Positions 10,885 to 20,927 of a stretch of DNA of 64,000 nucleotides are shown here, in pieces. The DNA is from Sphaerulina vaccinii (lineage: Eukaryota; Ascomycota; Dothideomycetes; Mycosphaerellales; Mycosphaerellaceae). The stretch covers positions 806,001-870,000 of the forward strand of contig JAKUDP010000001.1 in the NCBI GenBank assembly GCA_022570795.1, read 5' to 3'. The position numbers were made by a program, and so were the translations under genes. The notes under the pieces were generated by a model that had not been told where the DNA came from, made no database searches, and saw only the letters and a list, made by a program, of their open reading frames with translations. The stretch's first letter is position 1, and each line of letters starts with the position of its first letter.

Positions 10885-12040
10885 TCACAACACCACCGCA
10901 TCACCTCTCAGATGCCTCCCAACCTTCCTCACCCAACAACCCACCTTCCTCCCCCTTCCCAACTCACCACTAACCACATTCTGCGACATGGCAATATGCA
11001 ACTTACATCTTCCACGCCCAGTCCCCGCCACCAGTAAAACCGCCCTAACGCCCGGCCAATTCTCTGCCGAAACCAGAACTTTCTTCCCGTCCATCGTGAG
11101 ATAAATGTCCGCTCCATAATACATCTCGTTGTTGGCGGAGGAGGTAGTGAGATTCCAGCCGAAGATGTGAGCTGCGCGATCTATGCAGGGTTGTAGGACA
11201 TCTGAGCCGGTGGAGTGAGGTGTTAGGAGGAGGATGTCTGTGTATGAGGCTGTGCGAGGGCCGACGTAGATCTTTGTTTGAGAATTGGAGATGGAGGGCT
11301 TGTGGAAGTAGGCGTAGTCTTTTATGGAGATGAGGATTGGCTGAACAGAACAAGAACGGTTAGCTTTGAGCCATTGCTGCACTTGCTGTGTCGCTTCTTT
11401 CACTTACGGTTCCTGGTCCTAGGCTCTCAGAATAACTTGGAGGATCTTGATCTAGCGCTTGGAGACCGAGACTTGTTCTTGGTATGACTGTTCGTGGCGA
11501 TTCTGGTGGCGTATCCCACTGCTCGTCGAGTTCTGCCAGCTCGAGATCAACCGCAGAATCGACTCGTGTGGTTCTTGCTGCTGTGGTCTCCGCTGGCACT
11601 CGAGCTAATCCTCTGATTACGGAAGATAGCGGGCGCCGTATGACTGGTCTGGTAGAGGCGTCGAAGGATGCTTCGAGTGGTGGTAACCGGCCTCCTCTTC
11701 CTCCTCGGCGGACGACTGAGTCGAGATTCGTTGGAAGGTCTTCGTGAGGAGTATCGCTGCCTGGTGAGTTGTCTGTGACTGGTCTCGCACCTCTCCCAGG
11801 CGTTGGCGAGTCGACGCTCGGCAATCCATATCCATCAGTGGTACCTGGTGGCAACTGGCTGATTTGGTGAGCGCGTGAGTTGATGTTCTGTTCATGATCA
11901 ACACGATGATCCTCATTGCGTGATGAGTTCTCCGTGACTGCCCTCGCACTAGAGTTCGTCCTGATGCGAGTGAGGATTCGCTCCATGGTCTCCTGTGATG
12001 GCCATTCGACCTCTCTTGGTGTGGCAATGGCGGTCGCCAT
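10885..12040 (-). CDS. unknown protein with a PPxY motif
   Basis: Two exons, 12040-11408 and 11340-10885, across a 67-nt intron with GTAAGT donor; about 362 aa. The start MATAIATPREVEWPSQETME was preferred over an ATG 45 nt upstream because it has an A at -3. The first 200 residues are polar, with many Ser/Thr-Pro sites, an RRGGRGGRLPP patch and an acidic DLELAELDEQW segment. The sequence DPPSYSE just before the intron is a PPxY motif, the usual ligand of WW domains of Nedd4/Rsp5-type ubiquitin ligases (family knowledge). The C-terminal half looks folded (KIYVGPRTASYTDILLL, DIYLTMDGKKVLVSAENW). No family recognised. The C-terminus is Gly/Arg-rich. Confidence 0.6.
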
Positions 12041-12525
12041 GTTGAGATTGTTTTTGGTGCAGAGCTCACAAGTGCATAAAATCATGGATGTTGATGAATG
12101 CGAATGTGCTGCGGTGGTGAATGAGAATGAGTTGGTAAAGGACTTAGCTCATCGATTGCGATTGTTGTCGTGAAAGTGAAGTAGAAGACACCGATTCGAG
12201 CTCACTGCCACTTCACTTGTTTCATGTTCGATGGTACGTGCATACAGACCACGGTACTAACCCTAAGCGAAAGGCTCGAGGTGAACATTACTCATGATTT
12301 GATGCTCGAGAAGAATACTGGTCGAACTGTGTATGGTCAGTGATAATGTCCAGAGCTCATGCGCTTAACAGTGGATTCTGCAGCGCGTTATCCCTTCTCG
12401 ATTCGGGCTCCGAGCAGACGTGCGGAACGAGGGTCTCAGAGATGAGGTAGGCCCGGCTGTGCTCGTGACTTGGTCTCATGGTATGGTAGGTGATGTGGTA
12501 TCTTAGCTGTGTTCATTCTGCACTT
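12041..12525. other. intergenic
   Basis: 485 bp upstream of the minus-strand PPxY gene and downstream of Sec5. It has short frames only. It contains several GTGAA-type runs near 12170 but nothing I can name. Confidence 0.6.
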
Positions 12526-15500
12526 CTACTTCCTCCCCCTTCGTTCTCTCCTAAAACACCCAAATTCCCCTTTGGTGCCCTCTCTCAATTTCTTCAAAAT
12601 ACCTCTCATCTCAGGTAATTCGCCCTGCAACTTCGCTCTCGCATCATTATCCGTCCTTTCGTCCAGCGCAAGGTATATCTGACTTTGTATCTCACCGGCC
12701 TTATCAGTGGTATAATTGTTCAGAGTCTGAGCCATGAACTCCACGTCGAGAGTAGCTTGCATCAAAGCTGGCAAGGTATAATGCTCTCGTAGCTTGAAAG
12801 CAGCGATGAGAGCGAGCGAGCATTGCTCGAGCATGTATGATAGGATCTGGTTCGTGAGAGTGCTGGTCGTTGCGGACGTGACTTCTGCGTGGACTAGGAC
12901 AAGTGCAATGAGGACATCGTAGACATAAGCTCGAGCTTCTGTCGGTCGAGGCGTATTGGGTTCCCATTCTTTGGCGGCGATGCCTTCGTTTATGGTGTTG
13001 GTGAGATTATCCACTAGAGGTTTGACGTAGGATTGGAAGAGTCGAGCATCAATTTGTGCAAGAACGTCCCGAATGGTCTTGCTTTCTTCAGTGAGCTTAA
13101 CACTGAATGCTGACTCGAATTGTGATATGAGTTGTGGTATGACTTCGCTTCGGAGGTGGTTGAGGTTTGACAAGGTAATGAGCATACGCTCGTTGCGATT
13201 CGAGGCGTCCAGCGCTTCTGACCCGAGAGTGGCGGCTCCATCGACATCTATCTGCCGATAGCGTGTGATAGTGATGCCGTCTGGGTCGGCATCCTCATCG
13301 AGGCCAGCACTATCGCGCTTGACCCTTTCGGCATTCTCAACGACACCATTCAATCCCTTATAAAGACTGGTGACGAAGGTGCCACGAACGGCTTGCAACA
13401 GCTTGGCAGAAGGAGGCACGATCACGTCGCCACTCTTAGTGGACGCATCAGATACGAAAGCAATCTTCTGCACATTGCTGAGAACCTTGTCAAACCAGGC
13501 TTCGAAATAGTTGGGCATTAGAGTCAGGTCTCTGCGATCGGGGCTTCTTGTCCAGCTTTCGAGCACTTTGCACCTCTCGGCATCAGTGCTCCAGCTTGCG
13601 CAAATGCCAGTGATGCAGCGTTCTCGTGCCGATACGAGGGTGTTCTTCAGTTTCTCGGGCTCGTTGGACATCTTGATTGTGCTCAATGCCGCCATTTCGC
13701 CGAAAGCAGTGCCAGCAATTGCGACAAGCCTGGCCAAGTAGAAAGAGCTGGACAGAGAATTAGCGCCTGGTGGCCAGAAAGCATATGACTCCCACGCATT
13801 GCCACCCTTCGGAGGTGGCGGAGGAATGTTCTGAGGATCAAAAGAGAAGCTCCGGCCTTTCAAGCCAGATATCGGGGTCTTCGCATCCGGAGTGATTGGC
13901 GTGGGCGGTATAGGACTGTATAGGTCGCTGATGTCGTCCACTGGCGCATCCTGGAAGAAGGCGTTGACGCTGTCTCGTAGCAGACCGACCATCTCCAGGG
14001 CATCCTTACGGATAGCATCAATGTGCTCTTGTGATAGTTGCATATGTGTGTAGTCCTGCATTGCAAAGACTGCAGTGGGAAACGACTTTTGAGCCTTGTT
14101 GTCGATGAACGACAGCGCACTTTCATGCCAATCAAGCAATTCGCCGAGGATGCCATTGGTCGGAGATAGTAAATTCGCTAAGGAACTCTGCACTTTGTCC
14201 CAGAAGATGAGTATATTCTCCGTATCGAGATCGCGTGTAGCGTAATTCGTCAGGCGTAACGTTCCACTGCTGGCAGAGGCTGCGCGAAGGTGTTTGGCGA
14301 GAGCAATGTTGTCCAGTCTCGTGTTGGCACCCAACTTGCGGCGCTGTATCTCGATCTCGATACGACTCCGTTCGAACGATCGAGCTATCCTATCCTTGAG
14401 GTAGAGATATCGACTATTAATCCATACCCAGATCGGATTCTCCTCCGCACCAAGTTGAAGTAGAACAGCAATGAGGTCCATATGCAGCTCTCGATCGCTC
14501 TCATCAGCCACACTAGCAGGCCTCCGGCCGTGCGAGTTCTTCAGTCGTCGCCAAATCTCCTGCTTGAAGGTGTCCACTTGCTCACTCACAGCATGCCACA
14601 TCCTGGCAGTGACAATGATCTGCTGCGCATCAGCGTCTCCCAGTTCCATCTGATTCTCCTTGGCGATCGCAGCGATGTCTCGAGCCTTGTCTGCATGCTG
14701 TTTTGCCTGCTTGTAAGCAGCCACGACCGAATCGTAGTCATTCTTCTTGACAGCCTCGTGAATCGTCCCTGGCAGGCGGAATATGTCGCGATGTTGCTCC
14801 AGCGAGCTGAGTACCGACTTCAGCGTCTCCTCCTTCTCGTATCCACCAAGCGCGGGACCCCAGACCTCTTCTGCCTTGATCGCAACTTCCTGCAGCGGCG
14901 CCTTGATGCCCTGCACACCATACTCTGACTCTTTGGTCAAAGCAGTCTTCTTCTTGTCGATGTGTGGAATCTTCGCCTGACTGCCAAACGGTCCACTCGT
15001 ATTCCTGAAATGACTCTGGTTCTTGCTCGTCTGCCGCGAGTGTGGTCTCAAGCCTGAGCCAGCCGAGGGCATCTGCGACAATCGGGTAGGCTCTACTCCC
15101 TGCGTCCTCATTTCCGTATAAACTGTATCTATGGTGGCTTTGGCGCGTACGAAGCGCTCAAAGTTGCTCTCCACCAGAACCTTCAGACTGGCTGACTTCT
15201 GCTCAATGCTCCTGCTGAGAAAGTCAAGCCCTCGTAGGAGGTCCTCAGTACTCGCTTGCTGGTGCACTTGCGATAGATATAGCGCAGGATTGAAGGTCGT
15301 GCTGGAGGTCATGAACTTGTTGCGCAGGGCCAAGTTGTCGTCCACGGGCAGTCCTCTTCTGCGCAACTCTGCAGCAACAGAGGGCGCCATGCCCAGCGCG
15401 TCCGGCTCATCCTTCTGCACGCCCACATCACTATTTGCGGTTTTGCTGGTTATGCTGCTCTTGAGGCTGGCATGTCTGTCGATCTTCTGGAATCGCGAAT

Positions 15501-15681
15501 TCGTAGTGTCTTTCGAGGTGTTGCGATTGTGTCCCTTGGTAGATGCCTTGGATGGGAGCTGTTCCTCATCCGACTCGTCGTCGTAGTCGTCGTCGTCCTG
15601 GTGCGGCCATTCGGTCGGGTATAGAGACGTGAGCTTGTACTTGTTGAGCAGCTCTCGCTCTGTGTCGGCCGAGATGGGCAT
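12526..15681 (-). CDS. sec5: exocyst complex component Sec5
   Basis: Subunit of the octameric exocyst, which tethers secretory vesicles to the plasma membrane at sites of polarised growth (family knowledge). A single exon of 1051 codons, in the usual size range. The N-terminus (MPISADTERELLNKYKL, then an acidic DDDDYDDESDEE run) precedes the conserved block near residues 105-205 (RRGLPVDDNLALRNKFMTSS, then STEDLLRGLDFLSRSIEQKS and NFERFVRAKATIDTVYTEM), characteristic of Sec5. The remaining 800 residues are long helical segments with few motifs, as expected for CATCHR-type rods, and include a Pro-rich loop (NIPPPPPKGGNAW) in the centre. No intron is needed. Confidence 0.9.
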   Translation of the reverse strand: MPISADTERELLNKYKLTSLYPTEWPHQDDDDYDDESDEEQLPSKASTKGHNRNTSKDTTNSRFQKIDRHASLKSSITSKTANSDVGVQKDEPDALGMAPSVAAELRRRGLPVDDNLALRNKFMTSSTTFNPALYLSQVHQQASTEDLLRGLDFLSRSIEQKSASLKVLVESNFERFVRAKATIDTVYTEMRTQGVEPTRLSQMPSAGSGLRPHSRQTSKNQSHFRNTSGPFGSQAKIPHIDKKKTALTKESEYGVQGIKAPLQEVAIKAEEVWGPALGGYEKEETLKSVLSSLEQHRDIFRLPGTIHEAVKKNDYDSVVAAYKQAKQHADKARDIAAIAKENQMELGDADAQQIIVTARMWHAVSEQVDTFKQEIWRRLKNSHGRRPASVADESDRELHMDLIAVLLQLGAEENPIWVWINSRYLYLKDRIARSFERSRIEIEIQRRKLGANTRLDNIALAKHLRAASASSGTLRLTNYATRDLDTENILIFWDKVQSSLANLLSPTNGILGELLDWHESALSFIDNKAQKSFPTAVFAMQDYTHMQLSQEHIDAIRKDALEMVGLLRDSVNAFFQDAPVDDISDLYSPIPPTPITPDAKTPISGLKGRSFSFDPQNIPPPPPKGGNAWESYAFWPPGANSLSSSFYLARLVAIAGTAFGEMAALSTIKMSNEPEKLKNTLVSARERCITGICASWSTDAERCKVLESWTRSPDRRDLTLMPNYFEAWFDKVLSNVQKIAFVSDASTKSGDVIVPPSAKLLQAVRGTFVTSLYKGLNGVVENAERVKRDSAGLDEDADPDGITITRYRQIDVDGAATLGSEALDASNRNERMLITLSNLNHLRSEVIPQLISQFESAFSVKLTEESKTIRDVLAQIDARLFQSYVKPLVDNLTNTINEGIAAKEWEPNTPRPTEARAYVYDVLIALVLVHAEVTSATTSTLTNQILSYMLEQCSLALIAAFKLREHYTLPALMQATLDVEFMAQTLNNYTTDKAGEIQSQIYLALDERTDNDARAKLQGELPEMRGILKKLREGTKGEFGCFRRERRGRK

Positions 15682-16178
15682 TGCTCGATGTTAGGTGGTG
15701 GTGGTGGTGTGTCTATGTCTCTGCCTCTTTCACAGCTACCTTAGCATTGGAAGGACTTGGCTACGGCATGGATCCAGGGTCATAAGTACAAGAAGCAGTT
15801 CGCAGAGTTTCAACACACGAACCGGAAGAGCCTCACTATGCTACCTATGCAGTTTCGAATGCTACACGTCTAATCATAGTCTTGACTAGAAGCCATCACT
15901 ACGCCTCAATCATATCACAGGAGACAGCATAATATCAATAGTCGTCCCATATGAGTCCAGACTTGGAAGCTGAGGGTATCCACTGCCGCCGTCTCTAACC
16001 GCGTCCCTACTCGATCCGATCCCGCATGTGCGCGAACTCTGTCCGTAGCTGCTTTTTGCTGTGAACACAACACCGAAACCACGAATCTTCACACTCTCCG
16101 ATCTCGACTCCCACCAGGACCAATACAGTCGCGTAAAGTGACTGATTTCCCAGTGGTACTCTATACGCAATCGCAAGG
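15682..16178. promoter_or_regulatory. divergent promoter region between sec5 and idh2
   Basis: 497 bp between two divergent start codons. No protein-like frame. It must carry both promoters. A GTGGTGGTGGTGGTG run lies just 5' of the Sec5 start codon. Confidence 0.5.
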
Positions 16179-17447
16179 ATGTTGGCGAGGGGGATCCGAG
16201 TTGCGGCGTCGCGGCAATGCATGAAGGCTGCGCGCCCAACTTTTGCTCAGGTATGGATAAGAATATAGATACTTGCAGAAGGATGAGTGGCTAACAGTAT
16301 GAATAGTTTGCACCACGAAGCTACGCCACAGCAGCAGAGGACAGAATCGCCAAGTTCCCCGGCCAGAAAGGATCAGATGTATGTTGATATGATGAAAGAA
16401 GATGGAAGGATAGGATGTAGAGACTGATGCGCTGGGAATGAATAGGGAAAGTACACAGTATCACTCATCGAGGGTGACGGTATCGGTCCAGAAATCTCGC
16501 AATCCGTCAAGGACATCTACAGCGCCGCGAACGTGCCCATCAAGTGGGAACCCGTCGATGTCACGCCCATCCTCAAGGACGGCAAGACTGCCATTCCCGA
16601 CGAAGCCATCGACTCCATCACACGAAACTATGTTGCCCTCAAGGGTCCTCTCGCCACTCCCATCGGAAAAGGTCACGTCTCGCTCAACTTGACCCTCCGA
16701 AGGACTTTCAACCTGTTCGCCAACGTGAGACCGTGCAAGAGCATTGCAGGCTACAAGACCCCATACGACAACGTGGATGTGCACCTCATCCGTGAGAACA
16801 CCGAGGGAGAATACTCAGGCATTGAGCACGTGGTAGTCGACGGTGTGGTGCAGTCCATCAAGCTCATCACCCGTGAAGCCTCCGAGCGTGTCCTCCGTTT
16901 CGCTTTCCAATACGCACAAGACATTGGCCGACCAAAGGTCCGAGTCGTGCACAAGGCCACCATCATGAAGATGTCCGATGGTCTCTTCCTTTCCCTCGCC
17001 AATGAAATCGCCAAAGAATTCCCTAACATCGAATTCGACGCCGAGATGTTGGATAACACTTGCTTAAAGATGGTCACTGACCCAGCCCCTTACAACGATA
17101 AGGTGCTTGTCATGCCAAACTTGTACGGAGACATTCTGTCCGATATGTGCGCTGGCCTGATCGGTGGTCTTGGTCTGACTCCTTCTGGAAACATTGGAGA
17201 CGAGTGCTCCATCTTCGAGGCTGTGCACGGATCCGCTCCTGATATCGCTGGCAAGGGTCTTGCTAACCCAACTGCTCTACTTTTGTCCTCGATTATGATG
17301 TTGCAACACATGAACTTGACTGAGCACGCTGCACAGATTCAAAAGGCTATTTTCAAGACTTTGGCAGAGGGACAATACTTGACTGGTGATCTTGGTGGAA
17401 AGGCCAAGACGCACGAGTATGCCGGTGCCATCATCAAGAACTTGTAG
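16179..17447 (+). CDS. idh2: NAD-dependent isocitrate dehydrogenase, catalytic subunit, mitochondrial
   Basis: Catalytic subunit of the hetero-octameric mitochondrial enzyme that oxidises isocitrate to 2-oxoglutarate in the TCA cycle (family knowledge). Exons 16179-16250, 16307-16378 and 16446-17447, 381 aa, all introns in phase 0. Residues 1-30 are a basic, Ala/Arg-rich mitochondrial presequence (MLARGIRVAASRQCMKAARP). The mature part opens GKYTVSLIEGDGIGPEIS. Key blocks are KGPLATPIGKGHVSLNLTLR (substrate loop), NVRPCKSI, IRENTEGEYSGIEH, the catalytic-lysine region VRVVHKATIMKMSDGLF, the metal-binding NLYGDILSD and the NAD-binding FEAVHGSAPDIAG. The motif SLNLTLR/IRENTEGEYSGIEH is nearly the same in yeast Idh2 and marks the catalytic rather than the regulatory subunit. 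Confidence 0.95.
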
Positions 17448-18186
17448 ATATGAAGGTGGAAAAGGCGAGAAGTTGAGATAACCCCCAGCATGATGCTCAT
17501 TTGAAGCTTCGGCCAGCATAGAGCTTTGGCGTTTTCTGTGTATCATATGCTTTGTCCTTTGCAAGATTAGAGGCATGCGGATCTTAAGATACATTGAATG
17601 CAAAGATCGTTGAAAAGAAGGCTCCCTGCCGATTCATCGCACACAAGTCCACTCAATCACGGTTCAAAACTGCAGGTCATAATGGTCTGGAAGGAGAAAG
17701 TCAACCCGTCGCATTGACTTGCCGCCAACTTCTTGCAAATGGGTGTTTCTCGCGCCTCAATTCTTGGCACAGAATAAGTACGATGGCCGACATTGCCCCA
17801 GGTCTCCGAGAACAGAACTAGTCAAACAAGTTACGCTGATGCTAACGTGAGTCAGACATTCATTCGTTACAGTGGAATTCGCCAGCGTCCGGACTTGCTC
17901 GCCCATCCTCTCCGGACCACGATCGACGACGATCTAGCAGATGGACTCAGAGAATTCCTACTATACCGCAAGCTAGAGATCGATGCAATGTCCTTTTTGA
18001 GCCCAAGGCGATGCGCCGCTCTCTTGCTAGTAGCATCATTCTCTCAACCGGTCCTCCTACAAAAGAAGGCAGTCAGTCGCACTTGCTTCTTCCAAGTTCA
18101 CATCCACTACAACACCATCGCCAGACGAACACAACATTGCCGTCAGAAGATCGCAACATAACACACCGCCACACACTCTAAGAACC
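17448..18186. other. intergenic
   Basis: 739 bp. No frame here looks like a protein. It contains the 3' end of idh2 and, in the last 120 bp (CA-rich, AACACCATCGCC.. to ACTCTAAGAACC), the likely leader of the secreted-protein gene. Nothing else recognised. Confidence 0.55.
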
Positions 18187-18459
18187 ATGTTCTCCTCCAT
18201 CGCAGTCCTCGCCCTGTTTGTCACATCCAATCTGGTTCACGCCCTCTGCGGCGTCAACGTCATGAACGTCGCCAAAGGAAATGTCGTGGTGGGCTCTGGA
18301 TGTGTGATCGAAGGAGGTGAAGCTACGATTCGATATAAGGACAGCTTCAAAGATGTTTCTATACCTGTGACTTGTTCGACGTCTTGTGGATGCTCTATTT
18401 CTGCTGGTAGGGTGCTGCCGCCGGATTTCTCGTTGCAGAAGACTGCTCCTGTTTGTTAG
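18187..18459 (+). CDS. small secreted cysteine-rich protein, copy 1
   Basis: 90-aa single-exon protein. Residues 1-19 (MFSSIAVLALFVTSNLVHA) are a good signal peptide, with cleavage expected after A19 and the mature chain starting LCGVNVMNVAKGNVVVGSGC. The mature chain has six cysteines. It is clearly a paralogue of the gene at 19136 on the same strand: shared blocks are CGVN, KGNVVVGSGC, EGGEATI, IPV, GRVLPP and QKT. Four of the six Cys occupy shared positions; the other two (in PVTC and CGC) are absent from the second copy. Size, secretion signal and Cys content are those of apoplastic effector-like or surface proteins of fungi, but I recognise no named family and claim no activity. Confidence 0.75.
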   Translation: MFSSIAVLALFVTSNLVHALCGVNVMNVAKGNVVVGSGCVIEGGEATIRYKDSFKDVSIPVTCSTSCGCSISAGRVLPPDFSLQKTAPVC

Positions 18460-19135
18460 GTCAGGCACAAGGTAAGTGAATGCTTATATTGTGAGGGTGA
18501 GGGAACGTGTGCTGACGATGAAGATGAAGACGAAGACTTGAGAGATTGGTCATACTACTGCTGCTGAACGATTCCGAACGCGAGACAATCCTACCACGGA
18601 TTCGGGAGAACTTGTTGTACTCATTTGTATGGCCGAGATTGTTCCAGGCATACAACCAGGAATGAGCCGCCCACTATTGGAGTGTACGGCCGTACAGAGA
18701 TCAGTGATCATATCAATACAAGATGATAAGATGATCCAGGCTTTACAGACTCTGAAGATGTTCACACAGAACGACGCAGTACTGTGAGGCCGAGGACTCA
18801 CTCTCATGTAAACCCACGACATACGAAACACAAGATCTCAAATGGCTTCCAGTTGCGTGCGGACGGGATCACTCATCCTCGTATCTGCTCGTTCTACTAT
18901 AGCTCAGCGGCATCAGAACGGTTGACGATCTAGTACAGCGGACTTACCACTAGCCAGAGATGTTGCGATATTCGCATTTGTGCCCGAGGACACCACCAAG
19001 TCGGATGATATTACAGTTCAACAAGAAGCAAGACTCCCCACGAAACACGCAAGCGTTCGCACCATTTCCTCAAAAGCCCATTGCAAGTACCTACCAGAGC
19101 CCACAACTACAACAAACGATCAAAGACCACACAAC
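18460..19135. other. spacer between the two secreted-protein paralogues
   Basis: 676 bp without a convincing gene. The final part (18985-19135) is A/C-rich leader-like sequence. A TATAGCTCAGCGGC string near 18898 looks like a tRNA D-arm, but no B box or acceptor stem follows. Confidence 0.5.
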
Positions 19136-19402
19136 ATGAAGCTCCTCCACCTCACCTTAACCCTCCTCCCATCAACCTACGCTCTCTGTGGCGTTAACAT
19201 TCTCAACGTCGACAAAGGCAATGTAGTCGTCGGTTCTGGCTGCGTGCCAGAAGGAGGCGAAGCTACCATTTGTTATACCGCTGGTATATCCGGAGCTTGT
19301 ATTCCCGTGGTGGCTTCTAATAGTTGTGGATCGGGTATCGGGCCTGGCAGGGTACTGCCACCTTACTTGAGTTTTCAGAAGACGAATCCTACCAACTGTT
19401 GA
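19136..19402 (+). CDS. small secreted cysteine-rich protein, copy 2
   Basis: 88-aa single-exon protein. The start is the ATG at 19136 (AACATGAAG), which gives a short signal peptide MKLLHLTLTLLPSTYA. An upstream in-frame stretch from 18980 lacks a signal sequence and looks like leader. The mature chain LCGVNILNVDKGNVVVGSGC and the tail GRVLPPYLSFQKT match copy 1 at 18187. It also has six Cys, but the two non-shared ones sit in TICY and GACIPV, where copy 1 has Arg and Ser. The even number is kept while one likely disulfide is relocated. Function unknown; secretion inferred. Confidence 0.75.
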   Translation: MKLLHLTLTLLPSTYALCGVNILNVDKGNVVVGSGCVPEGGEATICYTAGISGACIPVVASNSCGSGIGPGRVLPPYLSFQKTNPTNC

Positions 19403-19919
19403 TGATGAGGAATGGATGGGTTGAGTGAGTGAGTGGAGCTGTCTCGCATTATTGTAGAAGTGTGTATTGAACACCAACCACCAGACTTATCAGCCATAGC
19501 AGGTATCTGAGCTACTAGTTGCAGCGGAAGTGCAACAGATGAGGAAGAGTCTCTCTGCGAAGTTGCGTCGTAAAGGTCGAAGGATGCGGTCTGTTCTGCT
19601 TTGCTTTGTCAGAGGCCCGATTGTGGGACCGAACTTCACTTGAAGGATTCTCGGATACTTTGCCGGAACCCTAAGTTGCTCACCGCGGTCAGATATATAG
19701 TCCGACTGAATGCCACTTCTCCGAATCTATACTACATCACTCTCAGTACGGCGTACAAGAAGTCGCCCTGATGCGGCGATAGAGAATATATACGTCCGAA
19801 GGATTGCATAGACACTCAAGTATAAGAGTAAGAATAAGTATCGCTTTCTATCATGTTTCTGGCACTTTAACTTAACTGATCGCAACACAAATCTCTCCTT
19901 TCCAAGCTCATTGCACAGC
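19403..19919. other. intergenic
   Basis: 517 bp. A TATATATAG string near 19690 and a C/T-rich stretch before 19920 look like core promoter and leader of the NmrA-like gene. No gene seen. Confidence 0.55.
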
Positions 19920-20927
19920 ATGGTGACAGTAGCCCTAGCAGGAGCAACAACAGGCTTCGGCCTCACGATGCTCAAGACTTTTATCCACCTCAACAACAAC
20001 AACAGCGACAAACAACAGCAACACAAGATCGTCCTTCTCTCCCGCTCGCCACAGCCAAAGCTCTCAGCTCAAGGCATCGATGTCTGTCCCGTAAACTACT
20101 CCGACCACGCTCAACTCGTCTCAGCTCTCCAAGGAGTCCACACCTTATTATCCGTCATCGGCGGCTCCCCTCAAGGCCTCCTAGACTCTCAGCTCAACCT
20201 CCTCTCAGCAGCCAAGGAAGCCGGAGTCAAACGTTTCGCTCCTTCAGAATATGCTGGTAACGGCTACGAAGGCGTAGAACTCTTTGCACCAAAAGCGAAA
20301 GTCTGGGAAGCTGTGCAGAGTAGTGGATTGGAGTATACGAGATTTGAAGTTGGACTTTTCATGGCTGTTTTGGCTACTGGTACGCCTAAAAGTGTGACAG
20401 AAGTTGGGATTCGTGAGGGAGCGGCAACTGGTGAGGAAGAAGCGCTTGCTGGGTTGAGGCCTTGGAATTTCGTGGTTAATATCTTAGCTGGTACTGCAGA
20501 TTTCGCAGGTGATGGAAATGCGGAGATGGTGTTGACTGATGTGAGAGATATTGCGATTTTTGTTTGGAAAGCTTTGAGTCTGGAGAAGTGGGAACCTGTG
20601 ATGGGTATGAGAGGTGATGTTACCACTTTCCGAGACGTTGTTGCGAAATTGAAGAAGGTTTCTGGAAGGAAGTATTTGGTCAAGGAGAATGCGATTGAGA
20701 GGCTGGGAGAAGAGGCGAAAGCTGATGCAACCAAGACTTTCTATAACCAGGGCAGGGTTGCCATTGCGAATGGGTGGGCGATGGTTGGAGATGATCTCAA
20801 TCGCGCGTTTCCTGAGGTGAAGCCAACGACTGTGGATGAGTTCATTCAGAAGTGGTGGAGTGGAGTGGAACTGGCAGAGCCATCGTGGACGGACAATAAG
20901 GCGTTCGGTGTGCAGGACTTCGAGTAG
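19920..20927 (+). CDS. NmrA-like / isoflavone-reductase-like NAD(P)-binding protein
   Basis: Atypical short-chain dehydrogenase fold, 335 aa, single exon. The start is the ATG at 19920 (MVTVALAGATTGFGLTML). The nucleotide-binding loop GATTGFG follows the first strand, and an Asn/Gln-rich insertion (NNNNSDKQQQ) lies before strand 2. VHTLLSVIGG and LLSAAKEAGVKRFAPSEYAG are the diagnostic NmrA/phenylcoumaran-benzylic-ether-reductase blocks; the catalytic Lys of the reductases would fall in LFAPKAKVWEAVQ. Family members are either redox sensors that bind NAD(P) or reductases of small aromatics, and the sequence alone does not decide. No cluster partner is adjacent. Confidence 0.85.
   Translation: MVTVALAGATTGFGLTMLKTFIHLNNNNSDKQQQHKIVLLSRSPQPKLSAQGIDVCPVNYSDHAQLVSALQGVHTLLSVIGGSPQGLLDSQLNLLSAAKEAGVKRFAPSEYAGNGYEGVELFAPKAKVWEAVQSSGLEYTRFEVGLFMAVLATGTPKSVTEVGIREGAATGEEEALAGLRPWNFVVNILAGTADFAGDGNAEMVLTDVRDIAIFVWKALSLEKWEPVMGMRGDVTTFRDVVAKLKKVSGRKYLVKENAIERLGEEAKADATKTFYNQGRVAIANGWAMVGDDLNRAFPEVKPTTVDEFIQKWWSGVELAEPSWTDNKAFGVQDFE

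Noticed and set aside
18890..18960. tRNA-like string TATAGCTCAGCGGC
   Set aside because: No matching B box (GGTTCGANNCC) or acceptor-stem pairing in the following 80 bases.
19911..19919. Three-codon N-terminal extension of the NmrA-like protein
   Set aside because: The codon at 19911 is TTG. The ATG at 19920 gives the usual start right before the first beta strand.
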